Shown: positions 34,412 through 46,600 of the stretch, in pieces
How the letters are laid out: each line of letters begins with the position of its first letter
Position numbering within the stretch: the stretch's first letter is position 1
NCBI GenBank assembly: GCA_943737045.1
Contig: CALSFV010000307.1
Span: forward strand, 1 to 64,000
Direction of reading: 5' to 3'
Origin: Parapristionchus giblindavisi
Lineage: Eukaryota; Nematoda; Chromadorea; Rhabditida; Diplogasteridae
DNA length: 64,000 nt
Notes under the pieces: model-generated
Databases searched by the model: none
What the model was told of the DNA's origin: nothing
Seen by the model: only the letters and a program-made list of their open reading frames with translations
Translations under genes and position numbers: made by a program

Positions 34412-34879
34412 ATCAATACTAACCAATCGATATCAATCAATACTCACCGCAATCTTCACCATCACTGCAGATCTCGTTTGGATGGACAATTGGAATGGAT
34501 AGAAGCAGAGGAAGACCACGATGGCGGTGCATGCGGTGGCTGCAAATCAATCGATAATAAATCAATAATCTCCGATTCAGAAATCAATCAATAAATAGTA
34601 CAATAATAATAATAATTATAATAATATAATAATAATATTTATTCCTTCAATATAACACATTGGGGATGGGATAGATCTGTTAGATAAGTCTTTTGGAGTC
34701 TTTTCAATCAATCAATAAATCGCGAAATCAATCAATAAACCAGCAACCTACCAATATTTGCATTTGTGAAGAAGGTGGAGAGTAGCAGTACTTGGGCGAT
34801 GCTTGCGAGCGCAAAGAGAAAGAGGAAGACGAAGTGCAGCGAGAAGTCAACGTCCGGAAGCATACGACCAAACTGAAGA

Positions 34880-35580
34880 GATCAAAGATCAAATATTAGA
34901 GGTCAGAGATCAGAGGTCAACGAACAAAGAACAACGAGTAGGGATTAAATAATAGGGACAGAAAGACCAACATTTCACTTTCACTCCACTAGTCTCGATC
35001 ATACACACCTATCCGCCTCTACCTCTACCTCTACACTGACTCTACCTCTGCCTCTACGATGTCCGTACTTCTCCTTCTACGATGAATCTACTCTCTACCA
35101 CGGATACTTTATGACTTTATGGACGGGAGGAGGATAAGACTTGTGAGTTCCATAATCTTTATTTGTAGTCTAAAAGTTACCCTTTATTTAAAACATGCAT
35201 GTTCATAGTTTCGTGACAACCTTATTACTTTTGATATTGATTTTGTTTTATTGTCCATTATATTTGATTGTACTTGATCATTCTTTTATTTCCGTGCATG
35301 TCATTTGTTCAGTTGGGATGAGTATGTATTAGATACATACTTTAACTATTATACAATATTTTTGATAACAATACTCAGTGGTGGTTCTACTGAAGATGGC
35401 CAACACCACTGAGTAGGGTTCCGCTGTCTAGAACCCCTGGCCGAAACAGCGGGGCCTTAACTAGTTCTATATTGCATGTTATATAATATTACTAGAGTAC
35501 ATTTGCATGTTTTTATATGTATACTGTACATCACATTAAATCTCTTTTTAAGCAAGAAAAAAAGGTCAACATCAAGGATC
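34880..35580. other. Intron of copy 3 with unique insert
   Basis: Compared with copy 2 this intron is longer by about 500 bases (34,990-35,540) of unassigned sequence with CTCTACCTCTACC-type short repeats. Confidence 0.45.
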
Positions 35581-35836
35581 ACTGATTATAGATCAAAGAT
35601 CAAAGATCAACCCTCAACAACAACGAAATGATCAGGACGGATATGACGTTGAGCACGAGTGAGATGAGCGCCTAAGAGATGAAGTGAATCGAGTCGCCGA
35701 GGCCCATGATGCGCATCAGCTCCTGAAATTGTAGATCAATCAATCAATAAACCATTCACTCGATCGATAACACTTTAAACTTAAGCACAGTGAATCTTAA
35801 GCACTTAATCATGCTTTGTTCTTAACCAGTATAGAT

Positions 35837-37677
35837 GGCAGTATGTCATTTTGGAACTGCCGTTGTGGAACGGGGACATTTTGGAACCGTACAAATAGGA
35901 ACGATGCCGAATTAGAACGAGACACTTTGGAACTAGACATTTTGGAACTCTCCCATTTTGGAACTGGGGCATTTTGGAACTCTGCCATTTTGGAACTTGG
36001 TCGTTTTAGAACCGGGTCATTTTGGAACTCGTCCGTTTTGGAACCGGGACATTTTGGAACTCGGCTGTTTTGGAACCGGGACATTTTGGAACCCGGACAT
36101 TTTGGAACTCGGGCCGTTTTGGAACCGGGACATTTTGGAACTCAACCGTTTAGGAACCGGGACATTTTGGAATTGAGATGTTTTGGAACCGAGATTTTTA
36201 GTATTCCCCGTTTTGCTTTTCACTTTTTACTACTTTTTTTTCTGTAAAACATCACAAAAGTTACACGTATATTTTCGTGAACAAACTGTGGAAAGAGAAA
36301 GATAGCAAAAGATATTCTGCATACCGTTTACTAAATCTTTTCATCTAGCTGAGCGTATTGATTGATAGAATCACAAATAAATCATAGCTTGAAGTTCAGG
36401 CAAAGGCACGCTTTTTTAAATTGCAAGTTTCGGCAACAGATTTCGAACCCGCGACAATCTAGTATCAAATCATCGGGTTTGCCACTACAATACGGGGTAG
36501 GCAAGAGTAAAAAAAACTGAAATTTTTGCATATATGACTACGTTACGATCCTCATTACGATTAATCAAACAACAAGTTTCGTCCAAATCGGTGAGATAAA
36601 ATTTAAAACTGTCAGGAAAAGGTCTCATTTTCCTACGTTTTTACAGGAGATCCGTGATATCTTTTGTACTAGAGGATTGCATAAACATTCGCGAGTATCC
36701 ATCTTCAATCAATGGGAAAGTCAACGAAATGAGATTCAAGCCAAATCCTTGTTTATTTGAACAGTCTCTGGAGCTGTAAAACAATACCGTAGAAAATAGC
36801 GTCTTAACAAAAATTTACTTCAAAGGACAAGCAAACCACACTACCTTTCTAGCTATAACGTATGTGGGCTTCAACATAGGCAACATATGTCAATCTTCGC
36901 CGTGACATGAACAGTTTTCAGAAATAAAGTATATTTAGGAGAGAAAAATCCGGAACGCACAAAAAAATGTGGAATGACTCTACATTTTGCAAGTGAATGT
37001 AGAATGAACTAAAGTGACTTTGACGTGATTCATGACCAAACTAAATTCCACGGTTTTGTTATCACGGATACAAGGAATGCCCATATTTACTAGGATTTAG
37101 CTTTAATCTCATTCCGGGATTTTCGGATGACTTTTCAATATGTCTAACAATAAAACACGCAAGAAATATTCTTTAAACGATAGTATACATTGAGTGGAGA
37201 AAAACTCATGAAAACCTGAGAATTACGCATTGGTTTCATGAGTTTGTTAAAGAGTGAAAAAAGTGTATCAATTGATAAAAATTGAAAAATGGGGAGTACC
37301 AAATTTCCCGGTTCAAAACGGCCGAGTTCCAAAACGGCCCAGTTCCAAAATGTCCGAGTTCTAAAATGTCCCGGTTCCAAAACGGCCGAGTTCCAAAATA
37401 TCCGGGTTCTAAAATGTCCCGGTTCCAAAACGGCCGAGTTCCAAAATGTCCGGGTTCTAAAATGTCCCTGCTCCAAAACGGCCGAGTTCCAAAATGTTGC
37501 GGTTCCAAAACGGCCGAGTTCCAAAATGTCCCGGTTCTAAAATGGGGTAGTTCCAAAATGTCTGGTTCCATAACGACATGGTTCCTATTCGGCATAGTTC
37601 CCAAATGTCTTGTTCCTATTCGTCCAGTTCCAAAACGTCCTCGTTCCACAACGGCAGTTCCAAAATGTCATACTGCC
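35837..37677. mobile_element. 1.84-kb element with 8-bp target duplication and satellite-like arms
   Basis: Termini GGCAGTATGTCATTTTGGAA and its inverse; target duplication GTATAGAT at 35829-35836 and 37678-37685. Each arm (35,845-36,190 and 37,300-37,665) is an array of short words such as ATTTTGGAACTCGGCCGTTT and TTTTGGAACCGGGAC. The 1.1-kb centre holds a SINE/LINE piece and no transposase. An 8-base duplication fits hAT-type or Foldback-type elements. Confidence 0.9.
36270..36520 (-). mobile_element. tRNA-headed SINE copy inside the 8-bp-TSD element
   Basis: Minus strand: CCCGTATTGTAGTGGCAAAC (A-box region), GCGGGTTCGAAATC (B-box), body CGTGCCTTTGCCTGAAC. 36,660-36,710 resembles the LINE segment that flanks the SINE at 17.7 kb. 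Confidence 0.65.
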
Positions 37678-39829
37678 GTATAGATAAATTTCACTGCCAA
37701 TGCCACACTACTTGCTATACAGTCTACAGTATCCATCGAACAGTGAAATACCATAACCGCGATATACCGTAATACCGCATCCTACAGTATACCTTGAGTC
37801 GTTGTTCCTTCTCGTAGACGATATTCTTGACGAGAAGTTCCGATGGAGTCATCCATGAGAGAACGACGAAGAGTGAGAGGAAGATGGTGACGTTGAAACT
37901 GGAATCAATCAATAATCAATAAATGATTTATTTTGGAATTTGATAAAATTGTAGTTTGATTAAAATAATACGAGAGCAATAAGAACAAATCAAAGTCATG
38001 AAACGCAAAATCAACAGCTAATTAACCCCCCCCCCCCCCCAAAGTCCATCGAAAGCTGTTGATAATTCGCAAAAGAAAGTCAATGAAATCTCACCAATCA
38101 ACATAGGTGGGTACACTGGAGGAAAGGCTGTGCGCAAATCGGGGAAGTGGGAGGCAAGGCTGTGGCTATTTTTTAGCATATTCGACTCAACATTTTCCTT
38201 TTTTCTATGCGCGGAGCTCTGATAAGAAGGCATGGCTGTGCGCAGAAAAAAAATCGTTCTCACTCGCCCACACATGCTAATAAATCAACCAATTAATCAA
38301 TCAATAACTCACGTATACGTATCCTATCGTATCTCCCGCAGTGCCTTCTCGACTGCTTCCTGAACGGAACGCGGATTACGGTATGGTGACGTAATATCGA
38401 TTGCTTCTCAAAAAATCATTTCTACACAACATTACAAGGTCACGAAAGGATGAAAAAATAAATCAGTTCATGATTCGAAACCGAGACACGCTACCGTACC
38501 TGGATGTACGAGAATCCAAAGGTGGTGTACTTGAGGTCGACGAATGGAGTGTCTCGTGCACGAATGTTACCCACACTGTCAGCTGCGCTACCCGTACCTG
38601 TTGCAATTTGAACATTTATGAATGATTCTCCAAACTTTTTTTTTAATTATAAAAGCGACATTTCTGTTTGACTTTTTTGACGAACATGAAAAATATTTTT
38701 AATTTAAAAATGTACCGCTGCCAAAGATACATTTAAATTCAAATATTTTAGAAATTCCCACCATCCACCATGGATGCCTGATGGCGAATCTTGTACGTGA
38801 TCAACTCGGGCAACTCCGTGGTAGTCTCGTTCACGTCCAGCAGCACGATTCCTGCAACGACGACGGTATGTTCGGTATACTGTACATCGGGATGGGTATT
38901 GATTAACCAGCTCAGGTTTCTAATACACATAAGTATTGATTACTGGACTATCACGACTAAACAAATCAGCCCATCACTCTCACGTTTCATTGTCTTCAAA
39001 TAATCATACATTTTCCTGATTACGACAATTGGTCCATCAGTGTGGTAAGTCTTAATAAAAGTATACATATATCGAACGGTATGTTACGAACTACCAAGCA
39101 TTGTCGCTTTTTTTTCGGAAAACGTATTCCCATGTTGGGATTTTTGAAATTCTGGTAGTATTTTATAATCTACCCATGCTATCATCCTTCCAATTCTAAC
39201 CCCGTCGAATTCATGTCTCACAGACTTTTCATTACAGGAGAGATATAGGCAACGACGCTTTCGACATCCTATACATACTACTCCATCATATGTGATAAAA
39301 TTGGCCAATATTAATTAAAAGCTAATAAAAAATAGCTTTTAAATTTTGGAGCTTATAACTTTTTAGATCAACATTGGCACCATGAAGCTATTTACTGATA
39401 ATATCTGTCTGATATTGCTAACCTTTCCAAGTCAACAACTATTACTGTCCAAGCAGAAAATATATTTGTACGAACATGACACTCATACTACTGTAGCTAC
39501 ACGAGACACACTCTAAGATCTACCGTAACCAAGTGGATATCGTAACCCCTTACCCTGCTTGATCGGCACGCCAAGGCTGTCAGTGTCGGACGAGTTCGAG
39601 CCATCCGCGTGTCCTGGCGCGAATTTCGAAACATATCTGAAGCAGCATACCGTAATCCGAGAGGGCTACCGTAATCCGGAAGAGATTTTAACAAAAATCG
39701 TGGCGGGAGCCAGCAGCACTCACGCAAAGATGTAGTCGCGTAGGTCGTCAAAGGTCGTGTGCACCGGCTGAGTAGGCGTGTTCGTTGTCGTCTTCGAAGA
39801 CATCGTCGTTGGCAATCAGCTAAGCCATA

Positions 39830-41270
39830 GGATAGCTAGGTTATCGGTTTTAAAAATCCGATCATGCTTTTCGATTTTTGTGAACTTTCGGCTCACAATC
39901 TTGTCAGGCTTGGTACTTTGTAACATACTTTTCGATCTATGGCGCAATCCCACATTGGCCGGCTTTTCTCAAAATTGTGACAGGGTGCCAAACAGTAGTA
40001 TTATAATTTGTATATCATTATACGTGTACGACTGACATATTCTAGATCGGTACATTCGAATATCTTTATGTTCCCTTCGTGCCTTACGCAAACTATATCT
40101 GCCTGGTGAATTCCCGTTCCAACACCATCATATGAGTGTAATGATGGAATGTGACAACAATTAGTAATTCTTTTTTTCCCAAAAAAAAACAACTTTTGCT
40201 TCCCTTTAGAGTCACACCCCGAGGTAATTTGAAGCTATCCGCTCTGGCAACGCTCTCTCGTAAAAAAAGAAGGCGAGAGAGCATTGTCGCGGGCGGAGAG
40301 TTTCATATTAGCCCGGTGTATGCCTTTAATTCCAACCAATCTCAAACAAAAGTCGCCAAAGTGGTCACCCGTTGAATTCACGTTCCGACACATTCACATA
40401 TGCAGATGCTCGCATGCAGCCGTGATTTTTCAAAGGATTATGTTCAATCAATAACTTTTACTTTCCACTATCCTTCCCCAAATTGTAAATGCAAACAACG
40501 CTTTGAACATCTTTCGCCCAAACCGATATCTCCCTTAGGAGTGAAACTTTGGCTAGCACGTATGGAGTGAGCAACACGAGCGAAAAAAAGTGGATAACAG
40601 CAATTTATTTATATATTTATCATATAAATAAATATCAACGTGTGCGCCCGCTGCATTCCCGTTCCAACAAATTCATATCTACAGATTTTCGCACGATATA
40701 ACGATTTTCTTACAGATCTCTCCCCATTTTTGCCTTCCACTATTCTTCCTCTAATCAACAATCGACTACACCCGGTGAACCAATAAACCAGTCAACTACT
40801 GAGCGAATAAAAACGGCCCTTTGTACGTGCATAATATAATAAATTCGAAAAAATTGAATTTATTAATGTTTTTTTTTGCATTTTTCCAAAGGAAGATCGG
40901 AGAATAAACAAAAATGTTCAAAGTCAAAAAAAGTTTCAAAATTGAACGAGGAATCGATTGGTACCACTCATGAAGCCGTACGAGCAAGATTGCAATTTTT
41001 TTAAAAATTTTATGACGTCATGCCCTGAGGCGTAGAAAAATTTTATGACGTCATGCCCTGAGGCGTTCACAACTTCTCTCCTGCATGGGTGAACTTCTCT
41101 CGGGCAGTTTCGTCGCCTCACAGTTTTTCGACCATTAATTTTTTCATGGTCGTCATTCAGACAAATGCCAACGAAAATCGGCTAGCAAGAGCTTAAACGA
41201 AAGCTATTGACGAGCTCTATCGATCGAGCCTAAAACAAAACAGTCCCGGAAACTGTGGAGCACGATCCAT
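39830..41270. other. Spacer upstream of copy 3; hairpin MITE and duplicated pieces
   Basis: 40,205-40,330 is a hairpin MITE (CCGCTCTGGCAACGCTCTCT and inverse). 40,980-41,065 has a direct repeat TTTTATGACGTCATGCCCTG, each with a TGACGTCA palindrome. The rest parallels 31.4-32.7 kb. Confidence 0.55.
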
Positions 41271-41273
41271 TTC

Positions 41274-41567
41274 TTGGGAACGCAAAATTTAAAAAAAGTT
41301 GCTGAGAAAAGCGCATCGGAAGGAGCCTCAACGACGAACTTTAACGTGAGCTCCTGGAGAGACGATTCATCTACCAACCTTGCTACTCTGGTTCAGGGAG
41401 TTCCTACCCAAGGACCATCAAAAACTGCTGAGAAAAAAAGGGGGTCAATTCAAAAGTGTGTAGTAAATCAGTGGATTATGGTCAATCCTTGGGTGACATG
41501 CGTGATATCTTGCAAAGGAATGTCATTGATGTTAATTGTCATGTGGATGTTCATGTATAGTCACTGA
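41274..41567 (+). other. 97-codon open frame, no support
   Basis: Open frame rich in Ser/Thr/Lys with a hydrophobic end (CKGMSLMLIVMWMFMYSH). No splice sites, homologue or conserved copy seen; the sequence around it is repeat-like. Confidence 0.12.
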
Positions 41568-41919
41568 ATTCGAAATGATGAAGCCAAGTTGATGACGAAG
41601 TGAATTGTTCAATACTTCACAATTAATAAATAAATTTATTGCTTACAATTAGACAAAGTAAAAATAATTGATGAATTGATAAGTGCTATGTATTTACACA
41701 CAACAGTGTAGAGAATATAGAGTTTATTAGGGATAGACGAACAAGCACAACGTGCTATGGGAAGAACTAGAATAAAAATGAATTGGCTAGTCTAGGATGG
41801 CAATAACATATGTAGATGGCATTCGACTATCTACCTCGCACGTTAAATTACAAAGAACATGCGGAATTCAAATGGTGTGGTACGCTAGGTTAGACATTTG
41901 GGGCGTACATAATAATAAG

Positions 41920-42110
41920 CAAAAGTATTTCAGTCAATACAATTAGCAGCAGAGATGGTAATAGATGCCACGTCATTGCGATAAAGGGCCCATGTTCCCA
42001 TAGCGCAGAAGATGTACTCCTTTCCTGAAAATATTCAGTATATTGTGCGAAGAAAAAGCTCTTGTTTTCTTTGTACGAGAGCGTCCACAATGGCATTTCC
42101 TTGTTTCCCC
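41920..42110 (-). pseudogene. Terminal-exon-like fragment, paralogue of 15480-15670
   Basis: Minus strand, after TTTTCAG: KEYIFCAMGTWALYRNDVAS and ISAANCID then stop; upstream VDALVQRKQELFLRTIY. Differs from the 15.5-kb copy at many positions yet keeps frame and both cysteines. Unknown small protein. Confidence 0.35.
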
Positions 42111-42539
42111 ATTGTTCAGAATGATTATATACAGGAAAGTCAGCTTTCTATCAAAGATTGATAACGTGCAAAAACGGTGCGAAAATATGTAAAATAGAAT
42201 TTTCTCTAAAAAAGTTCTCTAAAATTACGGTAAATGTCCATTACCGTAATCCATCGACAACTGAATAATCGAAAATATTCAATGATTATTCTACCCCAGT
42301 CGCGCTTTTATCATTTCGGTTTTGTCATACTCCTAAGGTTTCGTATGAGCCACCCAGAACTGTCTAGCATCACTCTGAGCGGAGAAAGCTGGAGTGGCGC
42401 TTTTGTCGTTAAGAGGCCAGAGATCAAAGATCAATTATTGACGTATTAACCCTGAAGCAAAGGAGTTCAAAAAGTCCAACCTGACCATGATTGTACAACT
42501 CTGTCCGAAGTTGCGCTTTTGTCGTTTTCGGTTTTGTCA

Positions 42540-42751
42540 TACTCTGGTATTTTGCCACTTAAAGTCTACTTAAACTACGTCACAGACTTTAAGTAGACTT
42601 TAAGTAAACTTTAAGTGAAAGAACATTTGACGAAATGTATTACAGTATACCACACCACTTTAAGTAGACTTACGTCTCACTTTAAGTTTACTTAAAGTCT
42701 ACTTAAAGTGGGAAAGTTTAAGTAGACTTTAAGTGGCAAAATACCAGAGTA
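42540..42751. mobile_element. 212-bp hairpin MITE
   Basis: TACTCTGGTATTTTGCCACT and its inverse form the ends; the interior is repeated CTTTAAGTAGACTTTAAG in both orientations. No coding capacity. Confidence 0.85.
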
Positions 42752-43287
42752 CTCTCTCATTTTCTTATGCAAATACGGACAAAATCTGGTTATAACTAAT
42801 CAATTAATCACGACTTATATTGACGACAACTCGAAGTGACGGGGGTTGAAGTTAGTATATGTACCCCCTCAACTCTTCTCAATTCAAGTTTACCGGGCTT
42901 AACCAGACATTCTTTTTCCATATCGGAATTTCATAGATAGAAAATCACGACTTATATTGAAAACCGCCTTGCGCGGTTCTGGTTCAGTAGTTCCATTACT
43001 AACCATTTAATGGTAACTTGCTGTTCTCATATGTAGCTCTCCATGAATACTTGTAGTCGATTCTGGAAAAAAACACAAACCATTCATTCAGTATTTATTG
43101 ACCAAAAATTAAGCCAAATAAGCTGAAAAAGTTTATGTCACCTTAATTTATGTGAATCACAGACGGGCGATTCTTCTATTCTCACTTCTTCACCTTCATC
43201 GTTTTCGGAAGTTTTTGGAATCGGGGAAACGCATCCACAGTTTTGAGAATCTGATGAATTGAGTCGTATAGTAATGCGCCACATAAT

Positions 43288-43540
43288 GTTATATTTTGCT
43301 AGATAAACGAAGTTTATTGAAGTAAAATATTTATTATAAGTCATTGCGAAATCAATCAAAAGGCTTTGGTCGACCTGGTCGGCTGTGAACACACTTCACG
43401 TGACACATTCATGTATCACGTGTTCCAATCAATAGCGCGACGTCCGATCCAGTAGATCGAACTCGCGCGTCTCTCGAGTGAGATAGTCTCTCACTAGCCC
43501 CCTTCCCTTCACTGTTGTGTGTGAGGGTGTGTTTGAAACA
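43288..43540. repeat. Inverted repeat, left member (pair at 48250-48460)
   Basis: ATCAATCAAAAGGCTTTGGT through GTCGACCTGGTCGGCTGTG, ATCACGTGTTCCAATCAATA and CTCACTAGCCCC is found inverted at 48,250-48,460, about 4.8 kb away. A third partial copy of the outer end lies at 43,840-43,905. Confidence 0.8.
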
Positions 43541-43631
43541 GAGACAACAAATCCAAATCTTTATAGTGAAATATGGATTAATATTTATTCGTAATAACAT
43601 AACGAAAAATGTGATAGTCTCTGATAATGGA

Positions 43632-46600
43632 TCACTTCTTCTTCACCGAAGAATCCTGTCGTAGCCTCTCAACGCTTCCTATGCGAATAAGCTTCGATTG
43701 TAATCCATCTTCAGCTCTCCTTTCCTTGATGAAGACGACTTCCTGAATCAGAAAACGTCAAGGTTATAAATCAATCAAGGGTGGGTGAGGAGGGCTTTGA
43801 TTGATTTCGCAATGACTTATAATAAATATTTTACTTCAATAAACTTCGTTTATCTAGCAAAATATAACATTATATTTCATTGCTCAATCAATCAAAAGGC
43901 TTTTTCAAAGACAACCTTTACTTTACTGTATTCTGGTTGATATCTTTGTCTTAAATTCCCTCTGTTTAGTAGAATTTCTCGAAAGTTATCGGGGGGAGTT
44001 CGAGGATTTCATAGAGGAAATTCTAGCCTTTTAGCGCTGCTAATTGAAACTGCTCTTGTTTAAGAGGTACAAATTTGATAACCCGAAAAGAGCAAGTACT
44101 TCTTTTATCTATCGCGCAACCGTTCAAGATGAAACCAATCTATGCGGTTGTATAGAGGAAAGTAATAAGACAAACATCTGTTTTATCCTTCATTTTGTTC
44201 TGATTATCTATTCTATAGAACTAATAGGGCATAAATCACTTTCTTAGATATGGAAGTACTTCGCTGAATGTGGCTTTTGTAATAAAATAAACATGTTTAC
44301 GAGGGCCATTATTCTGACAATTGCGACCGTTTTTGAACTGAAAATATCCGCTAGGGTTTGGTAAGCATAGACCAAATGTTGTCAAATTCAGCATAAACTG
44401 TTTCAACGTGAGTTAATCAGAATCACCCCAAGATTCTATGGATTCTAATACCATGATATCTCCAATATTGTAATGGTATACAATAAGGAGTATTTTGCCT
44501 TTGGTGGTGATATAAAAAGGATTCCTTTCATGAATCTTTCTATCAAACTCCTATCCAAGTTTTCTATTCTCTTTGTTGTTATCATAACAAGACATATTAG
44601 CCGCCATCTTCCAATGGTGTTGAATGCTTTTACTATTCATTCGACTCGGCTTTAATTCGAGATTAATTACTGGATAGTTAAGATTTGCGCAGCATTCTTA
44701 TCATGATCTCCTTGCTGAATCAATGTCTTATTCTAGTTGTGAGTGATCAACTATTCAATAGAACGTGTGACTTTGACTCAGAGATCTCAACACCATCCCA
44801 GAAACTAATAAAGCGTATTTTGGTTCTGTTGGTGAGGAATATCAGAGGATTTCGAGATCCATATTAAAGATTCTTTTCAAGAATCTCTGACAAATTCCTA
44901 TCCAAGGTTTTTTCTACTATTTTGTCATATTTATAACAAAGTATTATAGCCCCCAAACAGGTGTTGAATAATCTTTATATTCATTCGTCTCGGCTAAATA
45001 GCTCAAGATTAATTTTAGGGACGTGATACTTGGATAGCTATGTTTAGCGCAGTATATATATTCCATGATCTCGCTGAGTCAATATTGTGTTCTAGCTGAG
45101 GGTTCTCAACTATATAGTAGAACTTGTATATCGGATTCAGAAAAACCCCCGAATCCGGTGAGATTTATCATACAAAGTGTTGGTACTTTGCACAAGTACC
45201 TGATGATAATCACCAGAGGGGTTCGAGATCATTTTCCCGTTCAACTCGATAGACACAGGCGGTTCACCCAGAATTTATAAGGAATCATAATCACGAAGAC
45301 GTGATATTTTGATTCTGGAAAAAAAACTATGATGGTAGATATTCCATCTCAAATAGTTTTTGAATTACCCTATCGAATATATAAGGGAGGAAAAAACATC
45401 TGCCTATTTTACCACTCTGTTTTGAGTAAATGTGTCCACCTCTAGACTAGCAGTGTCAGAACGAAATGAGAATTATGGACTGCATTTCGTAGGCAAACTG
45501 ATTTAGAGATCATTTTCCGAATATTACGAAAAATTAGTAAATATTTAGGCCAATATATATCTTTCCTCATGACATGCCTTTAATCTTCCGGGGACTGAGA
45601 TGGCAGTTGTGGAGAAGTTTGAGCTGATGACCCAACAGCATATTCCACGGAGTAGATCATTTTTTGTCTACTCTTTCTACGCCCCTTATGAGGAATGTAA
45701 TAGCGTACGTATAATTCTAACACTTCAATGTGTTATCACTAGTATACTATACTATAATAGTATTAGGTAACATGTACCCCCCCCCCTTTTTCGCTATTGA
45801 TCATTGCCAACTAGGCCCTATTCGTGTAGGAAAACATTTGTGGCAAGCGCATAGGATGGAGTTTTGTTAAATATAGCGAAGCATTTCTGTGTGGACAATT
45901 TGAGTATAAATAAGTCCAGATCCTTTAAGCTTTCTTAGTTCAGCAATATCGTAAAATAATAGCTGATCAACCTAGCCATAGGAACAAAGTGTCTCTGTAG
46001 ATGTCTCGTGTACAATACAGAAAAGCGCTAATTACAGAAATATGCTTAACGCGACCCAAAAGAGAGTCAAACTCAAAGCGTGATAACTTCTTTCGCTAAA
46101 ACTCAACGACTCAATGCGAATCCGTTCAACTTCGTCTAGCGTCTAATAAAGAATTTCATATAAATAGAATCAATATCGATTCCTAGAAATTCATTAAAAT
46201 AGATGTAGGTGTCAGTGTCAATTGCGACTGTACAATTGACTATTAGATTGACATCCTCAAAGATTGTAAAGAGTGAATTTTACATTCTTGCATATAGCAT
46301 ATGTACAACGCTTCAATAATGGATAGTGTCCATAGAAACGTGTGAAAGCGAGTGCGAGAAAGCATACAATGCCGGAGAAATTAGAAATTATCGGAGAACG
46401 CAGTCCGTTATATCACGATTAACGTGGCTTTTTGGCATTTTCCAATATACATTCTCCTCTACCTTTATTGTTAGTGAGACGCTGTAATCTACTGAAATGA
46501 GCGTAAACTACTATTGTTCAGGTAGATGAGGCAGCGAATTCATGTAAGCATGATACTAATAAACACGTCATATGTATAAATATGAGAGGATGTATCAAGC

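Larger units (their letters stand above)
34448..39803 (-). pseudogene. ABCA transporter copy 3 (ECD1 to TM5 region)
   Basis: Minus-strand exons: 39724-39803, 39554-39636 (YVSKFAPGHADGSNSSDTDS), 38762-38851, 38500-38597, about 38324-38359 (with the stop shared with copy 2), 37793-37898 (LSLFVVLSWMTPSELLVKN then IVYEKEQRLK), 35612-35722 (TGG to TAG at 35672-35674), 34752-34872 (FSLHFVFLFLFALASIAQVL) and 34448-34539 (CTAIVVFLCFYPFQL). The 37793 and 34752 exons keep frames that are broken in copies 1 and 2 or 1 only. The copy stops at 34,411 where it is joined to a foldback element, so TM6 and NBD1 are missing. Confidence 0.85.

Noticed and set aside
35809..36247. 143-residue open frame of FWN/GTG repeats
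   Set aside because: Translation of the satellite-like arm of the 8-bp-TSD element; the other arm gives the inverse frames.
41274..41567. 97-residue plus-strand gene
   Set aside because: No splice signal, no repeat of the frame elsewhere, no motif; listed only as low-confidence.
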